Source of the DNA: CAWBBA01 sp963729795
Lineage (GTDB): Bacteria > Desulfobacterota > Desulfomonilia > Desulfomonilales > Desulfomonilaceae
Length of the DNA: 64,000 nt
Reading direction: 5' to 3'
NCBI GenBank assembly: GCA_963729795.1
Contig: CAVSPC010000021.1
Span: 56,452 to 120,451 of the forward strand
Part shown: positions 17,208 to 26,889 of the stretch, in pieces
Position numbering within the stretch: position 1 is the first letter of the stretch
How the letters are laid out: every line of letters begins with the position of its first letter
Notes under the pieces: generated by a model
Database searches by the model: none
Seen by the model: only the letters and a program-made list of their open reading frames with translations
What the model was told of the DNA's origin: nothing
Position numbers and translations under genes: made by a program

Positions 17208-19682
17208 ATGATGGCTAACAAAAATTTCGCTCTGAATCTCGTCCCTGCCGAAGGACAAAGTTCGAACAAAATTAGGCGTCAGGCGAAATTCAAGTTGATC
17301 TTCCGGGAATGGGAAAAGTTTGTCCTTGGCGATGAAGATGTGGACAAGGAGCTGATTCCTCAGGCCGTCCTTGATTCATGGATCCGCTGTCGCGAGCAAG
17401 GCCTAGATCCTATGGGGAATTCGCAACCGAAAATTTTGACCAAAGAAGAGTTCAGGGTCTTAGCGGCAGCAAATAGCAAACTGGTTCAGATCAGCCAATT
17501 CTTCTTGACCCACTACCACCATTTGGTCTCGTTCACCTCTTTCGCGGTCAGTTTTTTCGATCCCCAAGGTATTTTGATCGAGGTCCGAATTGCAGAAAGC
17601 TTTCGAGAGAAGGCTCGACAGGGGAATTGGGTCGTCGGCGCCTTGTGGAACGAAGAATCCGTCGGAACCACGGCGATCGGGTTGGTGGTCAAGACGAAAA
17701 GGCCAAGCTGCGTAGGCGGTCCACAACATTACCTTAAGCACTCTCATGTTTCGACCGCCTATGCTGCCCCCATTTTCGATCCCGATGGGATGTTTCTCGG
17801 CGGCATCGTCCTGCTTTGTCGTCATGATCGAGCAAATAATCATGCTTACGGTATGACCATCGCCGCCGCTCACCTGATTGAAAACCAGATGAAGATCAAT
17901 CAGTCGCTGGACGAGGCAAAAGCCGCGGTTATGAAGAGCGAGATTGCAAACAGCTATCAGCAGACGGTCATGGCCTCGATTCCCGAGGCGCTGATTGCCA
18001 TCGACAACAAGGGCCTCATTACACTGATCAATGATCAGGCAAGAAAGATATTGGCGCTCGACGACAAAGTGATTCTCGGTCAGAACCTCCGACTGGTGTT
18101 AGGCCAAAAGAACCGGCAAGTCTTGTCTCTGATAGACCGCAACGACCATCTGGTGCATGTTGAGGTCCGGATACACTCCGGAAAGACATGGAATGATTAT
18201 ACTCTCACATGTAATCCGATTTTATCTTCTGCCGGTGAAGTCATAGGCAAGGTCCTGATCCTGACGGAGATTAGACGCGTCAAGCGACTGGTGACCAGCA
18301 TGATCGGGGCCAGGGCAAATTTTACATTTGACTCCATCTGCGGGAGGAACATCAAATTCCTGAACACCATCGAACAGGCGAAGTTGGCATCCAGGAGTAG
18401 TTCAAACGTTCTGCTCCTGGGGGGGAGCGGAGTGGGAAAGGACGTTTACGCCCAGGCAATCCACAACGCCAGTGATCGTAAAAATGCACCTTATATCGCT
18501 ATCAACTGTTGCGCTATCCCCAGAGATCTGATCGCCAGCGAACTCTTCGGCCATGTGGAAGGCGCCTTCACAGGCTCCCGGCGGGGAGGGAATCAGGGGA
18601 AATTTGAGCTGGCCGACGGAGGGACGATATTCCTGGACGAGATTGGCGAGATGCCCCTGGAAATGCAGCCGGTCCTGTTGCGAGTCATCGAAGAGAAGTG
18701 CGTTTTCCGCATCGGCGGCGCCAAGATGCGACCAGTTGATGTCCGCATCATTGCGGCAACCAACAAAGATTTGCTGGACGAGGTTTATAAAGGGAATTTT
18801 CGCAAGGACCTCTATTATCGTTTAAATGTTTTTACAATTCATCTACTTCCTTTGAGCGAAAGGCTGGACGACATACCTCTGCTGCTGGACTATTTCGTTA
18901 AGAAATATTCCAAAGCCCTGGGAAAAAGGATTGATCGCATAGACCAGAAGGTGATTGATTTTTTCCTGAGGCATGAATGGCCGGGAAATGTTCGTGAATT
19001 GCAGAATGTAGTGGAACGGATGATGACCTGCGTGCGGACAAATCGGCTCACTGCCGATCTCATCCCTGCTGATGTGACCAACCAAACCGCGCAAGCCAAA
19101 CCGAGCCTTGAGATTCAGTCAACCAGGGACTTTGAAAAGCATACCATAGCCAAGCTGTTGATGTTGAATGTCTCGAAAAGCGAAATCGCCAGGAGATTAA
19201 ATATTAATCTCAGCACACTTTATCGCAAGCTGAACCGGTACGATCTTGCTTCTCACAAGAACCAAACATACGCTTTTACTGGCCAAAACCGATCTGTATG
19301 CTCACGTGTCCCACTGAAGACATTGGGGAGCAAGTCAGGTAAAGAGCGAATAACTAAGTCTTTTCAGAGGCATGTCGGGACTAAGTCAGGACTAAGCGAG
19401 GACTATGTTTGGACCATGTCGGGACTAAGTGACGACCAAGTGCAGATCCTGAAAAGTCTCCATACAAAACAAGGCATTACAGATCTTATGGGCATAATTC
19501 GCCGGGCAAACAGGACCAAGTTCAGGAACCAAGTGCTGGCCCCCCTGATGGCAGCGGGTCTAGTGGAGATGACGATCCCTGACAAACCTAAAAGCAGCAA
19601 ACAGCAATATAGGCTGACAGAAAAGGGACGTGACCTGAACGGCTGTTCTTCCCGTAACACGAGATGGGCGGTCATTAGTTGA
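17208..19682 (+). CDS. sigma-54-dependent activator with PAS, AAA+, Fis-type HTH and an extra Fic/RecG-like C-terminal winged helix
   Basis: The 824-aa regulator has an N-terminal sensory region like AcoR-type activators (NEESVGTTAIG, GAF-like, about residues 30-240) and a PAS domain (about 250-360). The AAA+ domain (about 375-615) has Walker A GGSGVGKD, the sigma-54-contacting loop GAFTGSRRGG and Walker B GGTIFLDEIGEM. A Fis-type helix-turn-helix follows (LNVSKSEIARRLNINLSTLY). Normal members end there. This one continues about 140 residues through a Ser/Gly/Leu-rich repeated linker (SGLSEDYVWT, SGLSDDQVQI). It ends in a winged-helix-like segment (NRTKFRNQVLAPLMAAGLVE, MTIPDKPKSSKQQYRLTEKG) best known at the C-terminus of Fic-like and RecG-like proteins. 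It is divergent from the catabolic cluster, probably its target. The ATG at 17208 follows GGAG. Confidence 0.9.
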   Translation: MMANKNFALNLVPAEGQSSNKIRRQAKFKLIFREWEKFVLGDEDVDKELIPQAVLDSWIRCREQGLDPMGNSQPKILTKEEFRVLAAANSKLVQISQFFLTHYHHLVSFTSFAVSFFDPQGILIEVRIAESFREKARQGNWVVGALWNEESVGTTAIGLVVKTKRPSCVGGPQHYLKHSHVSTAYAAPIFDPDGMFLGGIVLLCRHDRANNHAYGMTIAAAHLIENQMKINQSLDEAKAAVMKSEIANSYQQTVMASIPEALIAIDNKGLITLINDQARKILALDDKVILGQNLRLVLGQKNRQVLSLIDRNDHLVHVEVRIHSGKTWNDYTLTCNPILSSAGEVIGKVLILTEIRRVKRLVTSMIGARANFTFDSICGRNIKFLNTIEQAKLASRSSSNVLLLGGSGVGKDVYAQAIHNASDRKNAPYIAINCCAIPRDLIASELFGHVEGAFTGSRRGGNQGKFELADGGTIFLDEIGEMPLEMQPVLLRVIEEKCVFRIGGAKMRPVDVRIIAATNKDLLDEVYKGNFRKDLYYRLNVFTIHLLPLSERLDDIPLLLDYFVKKYSKALGKRIDRIDQKVIDFFLRHEWPGNVRELQNVVERMMTCVRTNRLTADLIPADVTNQTAQAKPSLEIQSTRDFEKHTIAKLLMLNVSKSEIARRLNINLSTLYRKLNRYDLASHKNQTYAFTGQNRSVCSRVPLKTLGSKSGKERITKSFQRHVGTKSGLSEDYVWTMSGLSDDQVQILKSLHTKQGITDLMGIIRRANRTKFRNQVLAPLMAAGLVEMTIPDKPKSSKQQYRLTEKGRDLNGCSSRNTRWAVIS

Positions 19683-19979
19683 ATAAGCAGATGACGGACT
19701 CAAAGAGTTCGTGTTTTGTCCAAAAATGCTCGTGCGAAGAATATTCGAATAGGGGGCACCCACTGCCGGATGTCCCCAATAAATCAGCGCCCTGATCCCC
19801 GGCTCGCAAGGTTCGAAGCTTCGTCAGCCCCATTCACTCTTCGTATTTAAACTATCCTTGACCAGACTTACGGCCAAGATGATTGGCGAACTCTTTTTGC
19901 CTGAAATTTGGCATCGGTCTAAACAGTTCACGGTATGAGTTAAACGGAATTTCCTGAACTTTAAGGTACGGAAGGAAGA

Positions 19980-21278
19980 TCACGTTGATTCGTCGGGCAT
20001 GAACCTGTCCAGTAACTGCACCGTATGCAAAACCTCTCTGTCCTGGTCGCCGGACATGTTCCCGGTCAATGTCAAACGACAGCCGGGGCACCCTGTCGCT
20101 ATAATCTGGGCGCTCACAGCGTCAACATTGTGTTTCTTCCGGGCGGTAATTCCCGCTGAGATGTCCACATTATCGAATTGGTAGAATCCACCTCCGCCGC
20201 AACACTCACTTGAGCCCTCCATCTCAACGAACTTGATTCCACCAATATTTCTGAGGATTTTTCTAGGTTCTGCCGTCACTCCCATTCCTCGAACCAGATG
20301 GCAAGGATCGTGGTACGTCACCAGCAACGGCTCCCCAGACCAGTTTTCTTGAATGTGCAGCTCATCGAGACGATCGGAGACAATTTGCGAAACGTCTTTG
20401 ACTTTGTTCGCAACTCGTCGTGCCTGGTCTGTGTCCAAACCCAGATCTTCCAGAAGCTCGGGTATTTCCTTCTTCAGAGCCGCTCCACAAGTGGCGCAAT
20501 CCACAACTATGGCATCGACATCGGAACGATCCAGGACCGCCAAGTTCTTGAAGATATTAGGCAATGACGCTTCTGTTGCTCCGTTTAGGAAAAGTGGAGC
20601 GGAGCAGCAGACCTGACCGCGAGGAATTACTACCTCAATTCCCAGTCGGAGCAGAACGCGCAAAACCGCTTGTCCCACGTCCCCATATACCAAATCGGTG
20701 GCACAACCCGTAAAGTATATCACCCGCCCTGACCTCTTGCCTCGAGGTGAGACCTTTTCCGGAATTCTTCCGGTGAATGGCTCTCGAGTTATTCGTGGGA
20801 ACCTCGTAATGGGTATATTGCCCATCTTCGCATTCGATCCGGCAATGTCGACGAGGAGTTTCTGGCCCCACCGAGCTAGACGGGAAGCCTTCTTGATCCT
20901 GCCGCCGTCTCGAAGAATGGCGAAGATAATCTTCTTGTTCAGCTTCTTCGCGGTCAATGCGTACAGCTCTCGACGCATGTGCCTCAACAAGAGATCGATC
21001 CGCACGCCGTTCGGACAAAGGGCAGCACAGGCATCGCACAGCATGCAGCTCGCGAAAACGTGTTCCAATGTCGGGGTTACGGCCAGATTCCCTTCGAGGT
21101 AATGTTTAAAGATTTGAACTCTCCCTCTGGGGGCATAGTATTCTTGGCGTGTCACCTTGAAGGTGGGACACACTTGATGGCACATTCCACATTTGAGACA
21201 ATGCTGTAATTCGTTCTTGAGAGCCTCCGGATGCATAGCGTTTCGATCTTTCATTCGGCGCACAACGTAATTTAGCAT
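19980..21278 (-). CDS. (Fe-S)-binding oxidoreductase subunit, GlcF/CCG-domain type
   Basis: This 432-aa protein has two ferredoxin-type cysteine clusters near the N-terminus (CLKCGMCHQVCP and CMLCDACAALCP). Two CCG cysteine-rich domains follow (around GCATDLVYGD...GQVCCSAPLF, and DPCHLV...ECCGGGGFYQF...GCPGC). This is the architecture of GlcF, the electron-accepting partner of FAD-linked 2-hydroxyacid dehydrogenases. It probably passes electrons from the adjacent GlcD-like subunit to a membrane or heterodisulfide-type acceptor. No transmembrane segments are seen. The gene follows glcD-like after about 90 bp. The start is uncertain: ATGs at 21254 and 21236 are also possible, since none has a strong ribosome site. 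Confidence 0.88.
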   Translation of the reverse strand: MLNYVVRRMKDRNAMHPEALKNELQHCLKCGMCHQVCPTFKVTRQEYYAPRGRVQIFKHYLEGNLAVTPTLEHVFASCMLCDACAALCPNGVRIDLLLRHMRRELYALTAKKLNKKIIFAILRDGGRIKKASRLARWGQKLLVDIAGSNAKMGNIPITRFPRITREPFTGRIPEKVSPRGKRSGRVIYFTGCATDLVYGDVGQAVLRVLLRLGIEVVIPRGQVCCSAPLFLNGATEASLPNIFKNLAVLDRSDVDAIVVDCATCGAALKKEIPELLEDLGLDTDQARRVANKVKDVSQIVSDRLDELHIQENWSGEPLLVTYHDPCHLVRGMGVTAEPRKILRNIGGIKFVEMEGSSECCGGGGFYQFDNVDISAGITARKKHNVDAVSAQIIATGCPGCRLTLTGNMSGDQDREVLHTVQLLDRFMPDEST

Positions 21279-21371
21279 AAACCCGTCGGCAGACCGGCGG
21301 ACACGGAAATATCACATGAACGTTTCCGCCTTGATCTCCACAGGATGGATAACGATCGCTTCATGACCCAC

Positions 21372-22742
21372 TCAAACAAACTTACCCGGATTGAGGATCC
21401 CCTTGGGATCAAAAGATGCCTTGATAGCCCGCATAATCCCGAGCGCCACCTGGTCCATTTCGAAGTGCAGAAACGGTGCCTTTGCGATCCCGATGCCATG
21501 TTCGCCGGACAAGGTCCCGCCTAAGCCAAGCGCTTCAGGCACCAAATCCTTGCAGAACGCCTGAACTCTCTTGTATTCATCCTCATTGCTCCGATCAAAC
21601 ACAATGCAAGGATGAAGGTTTCCATCGCCTGCGTGAGCCAGGATGCCCACCTCAATCCTGTAATGTTTCCCAATTTCCATTATTTTCCGAATCATGGCCG
21701 TTAGCTTGGAAACGGGAACTGTCACGTCTTCCGTCATTATATTGGGGCGCATGCGCATTATAGCCGGCCCGGCGGCCCTACGAGCCAACCATAATCTCTC
21801 AGACTCGGCCGAATCTTTGGCCGCAATAATATTGCCGGCTTTCTTTTCTCTTAAACAATTTTCAATTTGAGCGACTTCCCGTTCGAGGGTTTCGGGATTT
21901 CCGTCTAGCTGAATCAGCAGGACTCCCTCCATGTCTGTGTTAAGCCCAAGACCGAAGGATTTCTCCACTGCTTTCACCGCGAACTGGTCCATCAATTCCA
22001 ACGCGGCCGGAACCGTCCCACCGGCCATAATGGCTGCCACTGCATCAGAGCAGTCCTCAAGTTTCTCAAACTCGGCCCGCAAAGTGCGGCTGGCCTGCGG
22101 CTTGGGAATCAGTCTTACGATAATTTCCGTGATGATACCGAGAGTGCCTTCGGAACCGCATAAGAGGGTGGTGAGATTGTACCCGGTTACATTCTTAAGT
22201 GTTCGTCCACCCGTTTTGAGCACATCGCCGTTGGCTAATACTGCTGTAAGCCCCAGCAGGTAGTCTTTAGTAACTCCGTATTTAACCGTACGGGGCCCTC
22301 CGGCGTTGGTGGCAACCGTACCCCCCATGGTGGCGACGGCCCACGAAGCAGGATCAGGCGGGTACATCATGCCCTGTTTTTCGACTTGTCTCTGGAAATC
22401 GAGATTTATCACACCCGGTTGTACGGTAGCGACCAGGCTTGTTGCATCGATGGAAAGTATCCTGTCCATCTTTGTGAGACACAGGGCAATTCCTCCCCGG
22501 ACCGGGATGCTTTCACCGGCCAGGTTGGTTCCGGCACCACGCGGAGTGACTGGTATGTTCTCGCGATAAGCAACTTTCATAACAGCCGAGACTTGCTCAG
22601 TGGAGACTGGGAAAAGAACGATGTCAGGACGATGCTCTTCCGTATAGGCATCGTACGAGTATGCAATAATGTGTTCCGGAGAATCGGTAGCATTATCAGG
22701 GCCAACTTTTTCTGAAAGTTCTTTCTTTATTTCGTGCCGCAT
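21372..22742 (-). CDS. FAD-binding oxidase, glycolate/D-lactate dehydrogenase GlcD type
   Basis: This 456-aa protein has the FAD-binding PCMH domain (TPRGAGTNLAGESIPVRGG around residue 60-78 and GGTVATNAGGPRTVKYG around 130-146) and the FAD-oxidase C-terminal domain. The metal/substrate motif HAGDGNLHP and the closing SGEHGIG are intact. It oxidises a 2-hydroxyacid such as glycolate, D-lactate or 2-hydroxyglutarate to the 2-oxoacid. The 2-oxo product could feed the neighbouring IorAB oxidoreductase, which is an inference from position. The ATG at 22742 has GGCGGA close upstream; a GTG at 22766 is an alternative. It forms a unit with the GlcF-like gene downstream. Confidence 0.9.
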   Translation of the reverse strand: MRHEIKKELSEKVGPDNATDSPEHIIAYSYDAYTEEHRPDIVLFPVSTEQVSAVMKVAYRENIPVTPRGAGTNLAGESIPVRGGIALCLTKMDRILSIDATSLVATVQPGVINLDFQRQVEKQGMMYPPDPASWAVATMGGTVATNAGGPRTVKYGVTKDYLLGLTAVLANGDVLKTGGRTLKNVTGYNLTTLLCGSEGTLGIITEIIVRLIPKPQASRTLRAEFEKLEDCSDAVAAIMAGGTVPAALELMDQFAVKAVEKSFGLGLNTDMEGVLLIQLDGNPETLEREVAQIENCLREKKAGNIIAAKDSAESERLWLARRAAGPAIMRMRPNIMTEDVTVPVSKLTAMIRKIMEIGKHYRIEVGILAHAGDGNLHPCIVFDRSNEDEYKRVQAFCKDLVPEALGLGGTLSGEHGIGIAKAPFLHFEMDQVALGIMRAIKASFDPKGILNPGKFV

Positions 22743-22976
22743 TGGTCCGCCTATTATCGGTTTCACCGCTCAGCTATTACCGGTTCGACCGAAGAACTGA
22801 ATCATGCCAGTCGCGCGATCGAAACGGTAAACAATCAAGGAAATAGCAGCACGGATCTGACAAAGCCTCCAGCGGGACAGCAGGATGGCACCCATACGGA
22901 AGCGATTCTTCTCACACACGCTGGAATCTCGTATAACCGTATTTAGGAAAAAGAGCACTTAGTTTCAGTTGATCAT

Positions 22977-23567
22977 CTATCTGCCCATGGCGAATGCTTT
23001 GAGATTAATCTCTACCTTGTCTGAAGAGATATTATCGCTTATCGCCTTCTCCAGATCGCCGGCTGATATGGGGAGAATGCCTGCTCCGGAAACTGCCCCG
23101 ATCATGATGATATTAGCGAGAATTGGGTTGCCCAACTCCAGAGCTTTCTCTGTGGCTTCCAGAAAGAAGGCCTTTCTAGACAGAGCAGTGATCTTGTTTA
23201 TGAGCGCATCTTTCTCGGGGTAAGACACATTGCCGGATATAACGTCCACCGGGAAGATCGTCCTCGTATTGACCACAGCAAGTGTGTTTCGGTTCCCGTA
23301 TTGCGCAAGCACTCGTACCGCTTCGGTTGGTTCCAGGGCTACTACGAGGTCTGCACATCTCGGCGGGATCAGCGGTCCATATTGGAGAGCACGGGATATC
23401 CGCATGTGGCTCATGACGGAACCGCCTCTCTGTGAGGCCCCGTAGGTTTCGCCAATGGTAACTTTGTATCCTTTGTTTACCAGCACGGCTCCCATCAACT
23501 GAGTCCCGACCACGTTACCTTGACCGCCTACTCCGGCAACCACCACATTATATGGATCTTTTTCCAT
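22977..23567 (-). CDS. iorB: indolepyruvate:ferredoxin oxidoreductase, beta subunit
   Basis: This 196-aa subunit carries the gamma-type 2-oxoacid:ferredoxin oxidoreductase domain: VVAGVGGQGNVVGTQLMG near the N-terminus, then GETYGASQRGGSVMSHMR. Length is normal for IorB. With IorA it decarboxylates aryl or branched 2-oxoacids to acyl-CoA and reduces ferredoxin. The gene begins immediately after the iorA stop codon, so translation is probably coupled. A 230-bp gap separates it from the GlcD-like gene downstream. Confidence 0.92.
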   Translation of the reverse strand: MEKDPYNVVVAGVGGQGNVVGTQLMGAVLVNKGYKVTIGETYGASQRGGSVMSHMRISRALQYGPLIPPRCADLVVALEPTEAVRVLAQYGNRNTLAVVNTRTIFPVDVISGNVSYPEKDALINKITALSRKAFFLEATEKALELGNPILANIIMIGAVSGAGILPISAGDLEKAISDNISSDKVEINLKAFAMGR

Positions 23568-25472
23568 TTAAGCACTCTCCTTGACTATGGCCCCAGAAGG
23601 ACACAGGTCAGCACAGACCCCGCAACCCGTGCATACAGCCTCATCTATCCGAGACTTTTGCTCGGAGCGATCCCATATCAGTCCCGGGCACTTGAAAACT
23701 CGAGTGCAAAGCCTATTACATCCACATTCCTCTCCTATACATTTCAGGGGATCAATCCGGACTTTGTATCGCTTTCCTCGTTTCTTGCCACTTACCAGAG
23801 CGCATTCTTGTTTCAGGACGAGCACTTTCGGTGCAGTTTGATCCCGTATCATTTCGCAAACGGTTTCTGTGGTATCCTGGAGGTCGAAGGGGTCCTTTGT
23901 CACAGTTTCAATGCCCAGAGACGAACAGAGGTCTTCTATCACTATTGGACGAGCAACCCTTTGCATCGCATCTATCGGGGTTCCCGGATGTGGCTGAAAA
24001 CCCGTCATGGCAGTCGCATTGTTATCAAGCACGATGAGCAAGAATCGGGACCCCTGATGTACGGCATTTACAAGCACTGGAATCACCGCATGAAAAAAAG
24101 TGGAATCGCCGCAGACGGCGAGACTCGGCTGACGCACTCCAAACTGGTGAAGATTCCCGAACCCGCAAGCCATCCCTGCACCGGAGCCCATTGCATGGAC
24201 AGTCTTCAACTGGGAGAAGCCTGAGGGAAAGATTCCCATCGTATAACAACCTATGTCCCCAAACAGGACGCCGTTTCTGCCGTCCAGAGTCAAGGCCTGC
24301 TTGATCGCCCATAGAGAGGCCCGGTGCGGACAACCCGCACAGAAGGCCATGGACCGCTGGGGCGCATAGTCCTGAGCATCTTTGGCTTGGGAGGCGTAAT
24401 CTTCGTCGCGTTCGAGTCTAACGCCCGTTAGCTTTGTCAGTGCTTCGATTACCAGTTCAGGGGACAACTCTCCGATCGCAGGAACTATTCCAGTATTCTT
24501 TCCTACAAACTTGATGGGAGGAAGCTCATCGTTATGCTGGGCGTACAGCCCCAAGACATTATTTTCCAAGATAGGGTCCACCTCTTCGAGGAACAGCACA
24601 TTTGGAGTGTGCTTCAAATGCTCGATGAGGAATGCTTTTGGTAACGGCCAAGTGGTCCCCAGTTTGAGAACCGCGACACGAGAACCCAAAGCCAACAGGT
24701 CAACCGCTTCTTTGGACATAAGCCAGCCTGATCCGCACGTTATTATCAGTAATTCCGGAGTCTCAGGCCCCCAATACTCGTTGAATTCCGAATCCTTCAG
24801 GATCTCCTCCGCTTCCTGAAGTCTTCGGTGGAGTGCAGCATGGGTGATGTAGGTTGGTAACGGGCACAGAGGTTTAGAGGTATCAAATCCTGGTTGCGGG
24901 ATGTCGTTCGCAAGCTGGCCCAAGACGACATTCCCACGAGCATGTGATATTCTCGTGACGCTTCGGACCATGACAAAATTGCCGATACTTCTTGATAATT
25001 CAAAGGCTTGACGCATCATCTCTTTTGCTTCGTGAAACGTGCTCGGCTCCAAGAGAGGTATATCCGCCAGTTTGGCAAAAGATCGGGAGTCCTGTTCGTT
25101 AGAGCTGGAGATTCCAGACGGATCATCTGCCACCACAAGCACAAGCCCACCCCGAATTCCTGTCAGATTGAGATTGAGAAGAAAATCGCAGGCAACATTG
25201 AGGCCATTCTGTTTCATAGCCACAAGGGCGTTCATGTTTGAGACTGCGGCGGCCGCCGCAACTTCCGCGGCAACTTTCTCGTTAACAGACCACTCAACGT
25301 AGATGCCCATTTCTTCGGCCACCTGCGCAAGAGTAGCGATTATTTCAGATGAAGGATTTCCAGGATATGCAGCAGCCACCCGAACCCCGGCTTCCAATGC
25401 GCCGCGTGCAATGGCCTCATTACCCATAAGCAATACTTCTTTGCCGGGTTCATTGAGAATCAATCGTGACAT
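23568..25472 (-). CDS. iorA: indolepyruvate:ferredoxin oxidoreductase, alpha subunit
   Basis: This 634-aa protein has the pyrimidine-binding N-terminal domain (GNEAIARGALEAGVRVAAAY), a middle transketolase-like domain and a thiamine-diphosphate-binding domain with GDIGCYTMG, VCGDSTFFHA and LDNNATAMTGFQ. The C-terminal ferredoxin domain has CIGEECGCNRLC-type and CTGCGVCADLCPSGA cysteine sets. It oxidatively decarboxylates 2-oxoacids, classically indolepyruvate or phenylpyruvate, to the CoA thioester with ferredoxin reduction. It works in the oxygen-free cytoplasm. It is packed between the FrhB-like gene (2-bp gap) and iorB (no gap), a tight operon. The companion acyl-CoA ligase and dehydrogenases could further process arylacetyl-CoA, which is inference. 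Confidence 0.95.
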   Translation of the reverse strand: MSRLILNEPGKEVLLMGNEAIARGALEAGVRVAAAYPGNPSSEIIATLAQVAEEMGIYVEWSVNEKVAAEVAAAAAVSNMNALVAMKQNGLNVACDFLLNLNLTGIRGGLVLVVADDPSGISSSNEQDSRSFAKLADIPLLEPSTFHEAKEMMRQAFELSRSIGNFVMVRSVTRISHARGNVVLGQLANDIPQPGFDTSKPLCPLPTYITHAALHRRLQEAEEILKDSEFNEYWGPETPELLIITCGSGWLMSKEAVDLLALGSRVAVLKLGTTWPLPKAFLIEHLKHTPNVLFLEEVDPILENNVLGLYAQHNDELPPIKFVGKNTGIVPAIGELSPELVIEALTKLTGVRLERDEDYASQAKDAQDYAPQRSMAFCAGCPHRASLWAIKQALTLDGRNGVLFGDIGCYTMGIFPSGFSQLKTVHAMGSGAGMACGFGNLHQFGVRQPSLAVCGDSTFFHAVIPVLVNAVHQGSRFLLIVLDNNATAMTGFQPHPGTPIDAMQRVARPIVIEDLCSSLGIETVTKDPFDLQDTTETVCEMIRDQTAPKVLVLKQECALVSGKKRGKRYKVRIDPLKCIGEECGCNRLCTRVFKCPGLIWDRSEQKSRIDEAVCTGCGVCADLCPSGAIVKESA

Positions 25473-25474
25473 AG

Positions 25475-26533
25475 TTAGTGACCCCCACCAATGCCCGATA
25501 CGATGCGGGAAACACGGTCTTTCTTGTTAACTGACGCTTGCCTCAAATGGGCGAGGTTTTGCGGCGGAAACGGTTCGGTCTCGAGAACTCTTGCTTGTTG
25601 TGCGGCTTGGACCAACTGAGAGCCGGTCTTGCTTCTAACCAACAGAGTATTCCACCCCGATCGGCCCTCATACATACCGACGGACACGTCTGCAAATTCT
25701 GAAGTCATGTCCGGACAATTCTGGCATGCGCTTTGAATTAGGGGCCGCAGTTCATCCAATGGAATCCTCGTCTCTCCATCCTCCGTTTCTACAATAAATT
25801 CGTTTGCGGGAGGCGGTGGCACATCAAATTTTGTGATTTTTTTATGGCCTATTCGCAGGCTTATGAAAGACGCAAATTCATCCGCCGAAAAACTCCAGTT
25901 GCAAAACAGACCTATAATCAGTCGTATTCGTTCCCTGACATTCTGTCCTCTCACGTCATACAGTTGCATCTTTCTGAGAGATCTCACCTGGCAAGGAAGT
26001 GCCACGACTCCAATTCTGGTGAACCCGCGCTGAAGGGCCTCTGCCAGGGCTTCAAGCGTATGAGCGCCGACAAATTTCGATCCCGCGGAATCGCGAACAC
26101 TTTCTCCAGTGGTTGCAATAACTCCTCCGGCAAGTTCGCCGGCACTCTGTGCAGCCGTGACAATAGCCGCATCTATCAGGCCCTGTTCGAGAGCCATGCT
26201 CATCAGTGAGGTTACGGTGCCCCCGCCCTGCGCTTTGGCCAAAATTTCATGGGAAGTGGACCTTGAAGCTTTTACTTCTGCGAAGTTACCGAGTCCTGTC
26301 ATGTCATAGGGACTATTGAATACGGCCTGCGAAACTGGCTCCGGATCGAAACCTGCTGCGGGGCAGTATGCGTAACAGCTTCCCTCCGATCTGGTGCATG
26401 AATCCAATTTCACCGTCCTGCCTTTATACTTTATCAGATACGGACAGTTCCCTACACATGCCCCACAGGCTGCGCAAAGTCCCGGAGCAATCACTTTTTC
26501 ATATAACCGTTCAAGAACACTGGTTTCGGCCAT
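25475..26533 (-). CDS. FrhB/FdhB-like Fe-S flavoprotein (coenzyme F420 hydrogenase/dehydrogenase beta-subunit family)
   Basis: This 352-aa protein has an N-terminal ferredoxin-like CAACGACVGNCP and CTRSEGSCYAYCP. The FrhB N- and C-terminal domains follow (AQGGGTVTSLMSMALEQG and CQNCPDMTSEFADVSVG). Relatives in methanogens use F420. In Desulfobacterota related proteins act as NAD(P)H- or ferredoxin-linked electron-transfer subunits without F420. Its position directly before iorA suggests it takes electrons from, or gives them to, the ferredoxin pool used by IorAB; this is inference. The start ATG has AAAGGAG upstream. It is the first gene of the frhB-like/iorA/iorB operon. Confidence 0.85.
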   Translation of the reverse strand: MAETSVLERLYEKVIAPGLCAACGACVGNCPYLIKYKGRTVKLDSCTRSEGSCYAYCPAAGFDPEPVSQAVFNSPYDMTGLGNFAEVKASRSTSHEILAKAQGGGTVTSLMSMALEQGLIDAAIVTAAQSAGELAGGVIATTGESVRDSAGSKFVGAHTLEALAEALQRGFTRIGVVALPCQVRSLRKMQLYDVRGQNVRERIRLIIGLFCNWSFSADEFASFISLRIGHKKITKFDVPPPPANEFIVETEDGETRIPLDELRPLIQSACQNCPDMTSEFADVSVGMYEGRSGWNTLLVRSKTGSQLVQAAQQARVLETEPFPPQNLAHLRQASVNKKDRVSRIVSGIGGGH

Positions 26534-26889
26534 GCCGGCTCCTTTCGCCTTAGTTATCCGGACACTCGGTACAAATCACGGGGAGTACCGATGCAAAAAG
26601 AAAGACCTGAGGAGCAAAGCTCCTTTCGCGCTAGATCGGCGCTTTTCACACACCTGAATGGCTCAGGTCCGCTCGCATCTGCTGTTTCGGCAGTTACGAT
26701 CCTGGCAAAGAAGGCAAAATCTAGTCGCCGACTGCTTCTTCTGCAGGCATGGAAAACTTGGTAGGACCAATTCTTTAAGGCAAACCACGGAATCACGGAA
26801 TGCCCACAATCAGTAAAAAAAATTAGACACAGTCACAGGATGAATCAGACTGAGAATTGGTGTCAAAGGAGCGCCGGAATCTCCTGTTT
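26534..26889. other. intergenic region upstream of the iorAB operon
   Basis: The 356-bp gap should hold the promoter of the frhB-like/iorAB unit and the end of the acyl-CoA ligase transcript. GAGGAGC-AAA-GCTCCTT at about 26609-26626 forms a short hairpin, and an A-run lies at about 26815-26822. I recognise no gene, riboswitch or complete promoter here. Confidence 0.35.

Noticed and set aside
18553..18825. Frame inside the sigma-54 activator gene
   Set aside because: Out-of-frame overlap with the AAA+ domain, no independent motif.
19852..19979. Possible frame just after the GlcF-like gene
   Set aside because: Reads like a peptide (SYRELFRPMPNFRQKE) but has no start and no relative; probably chance.
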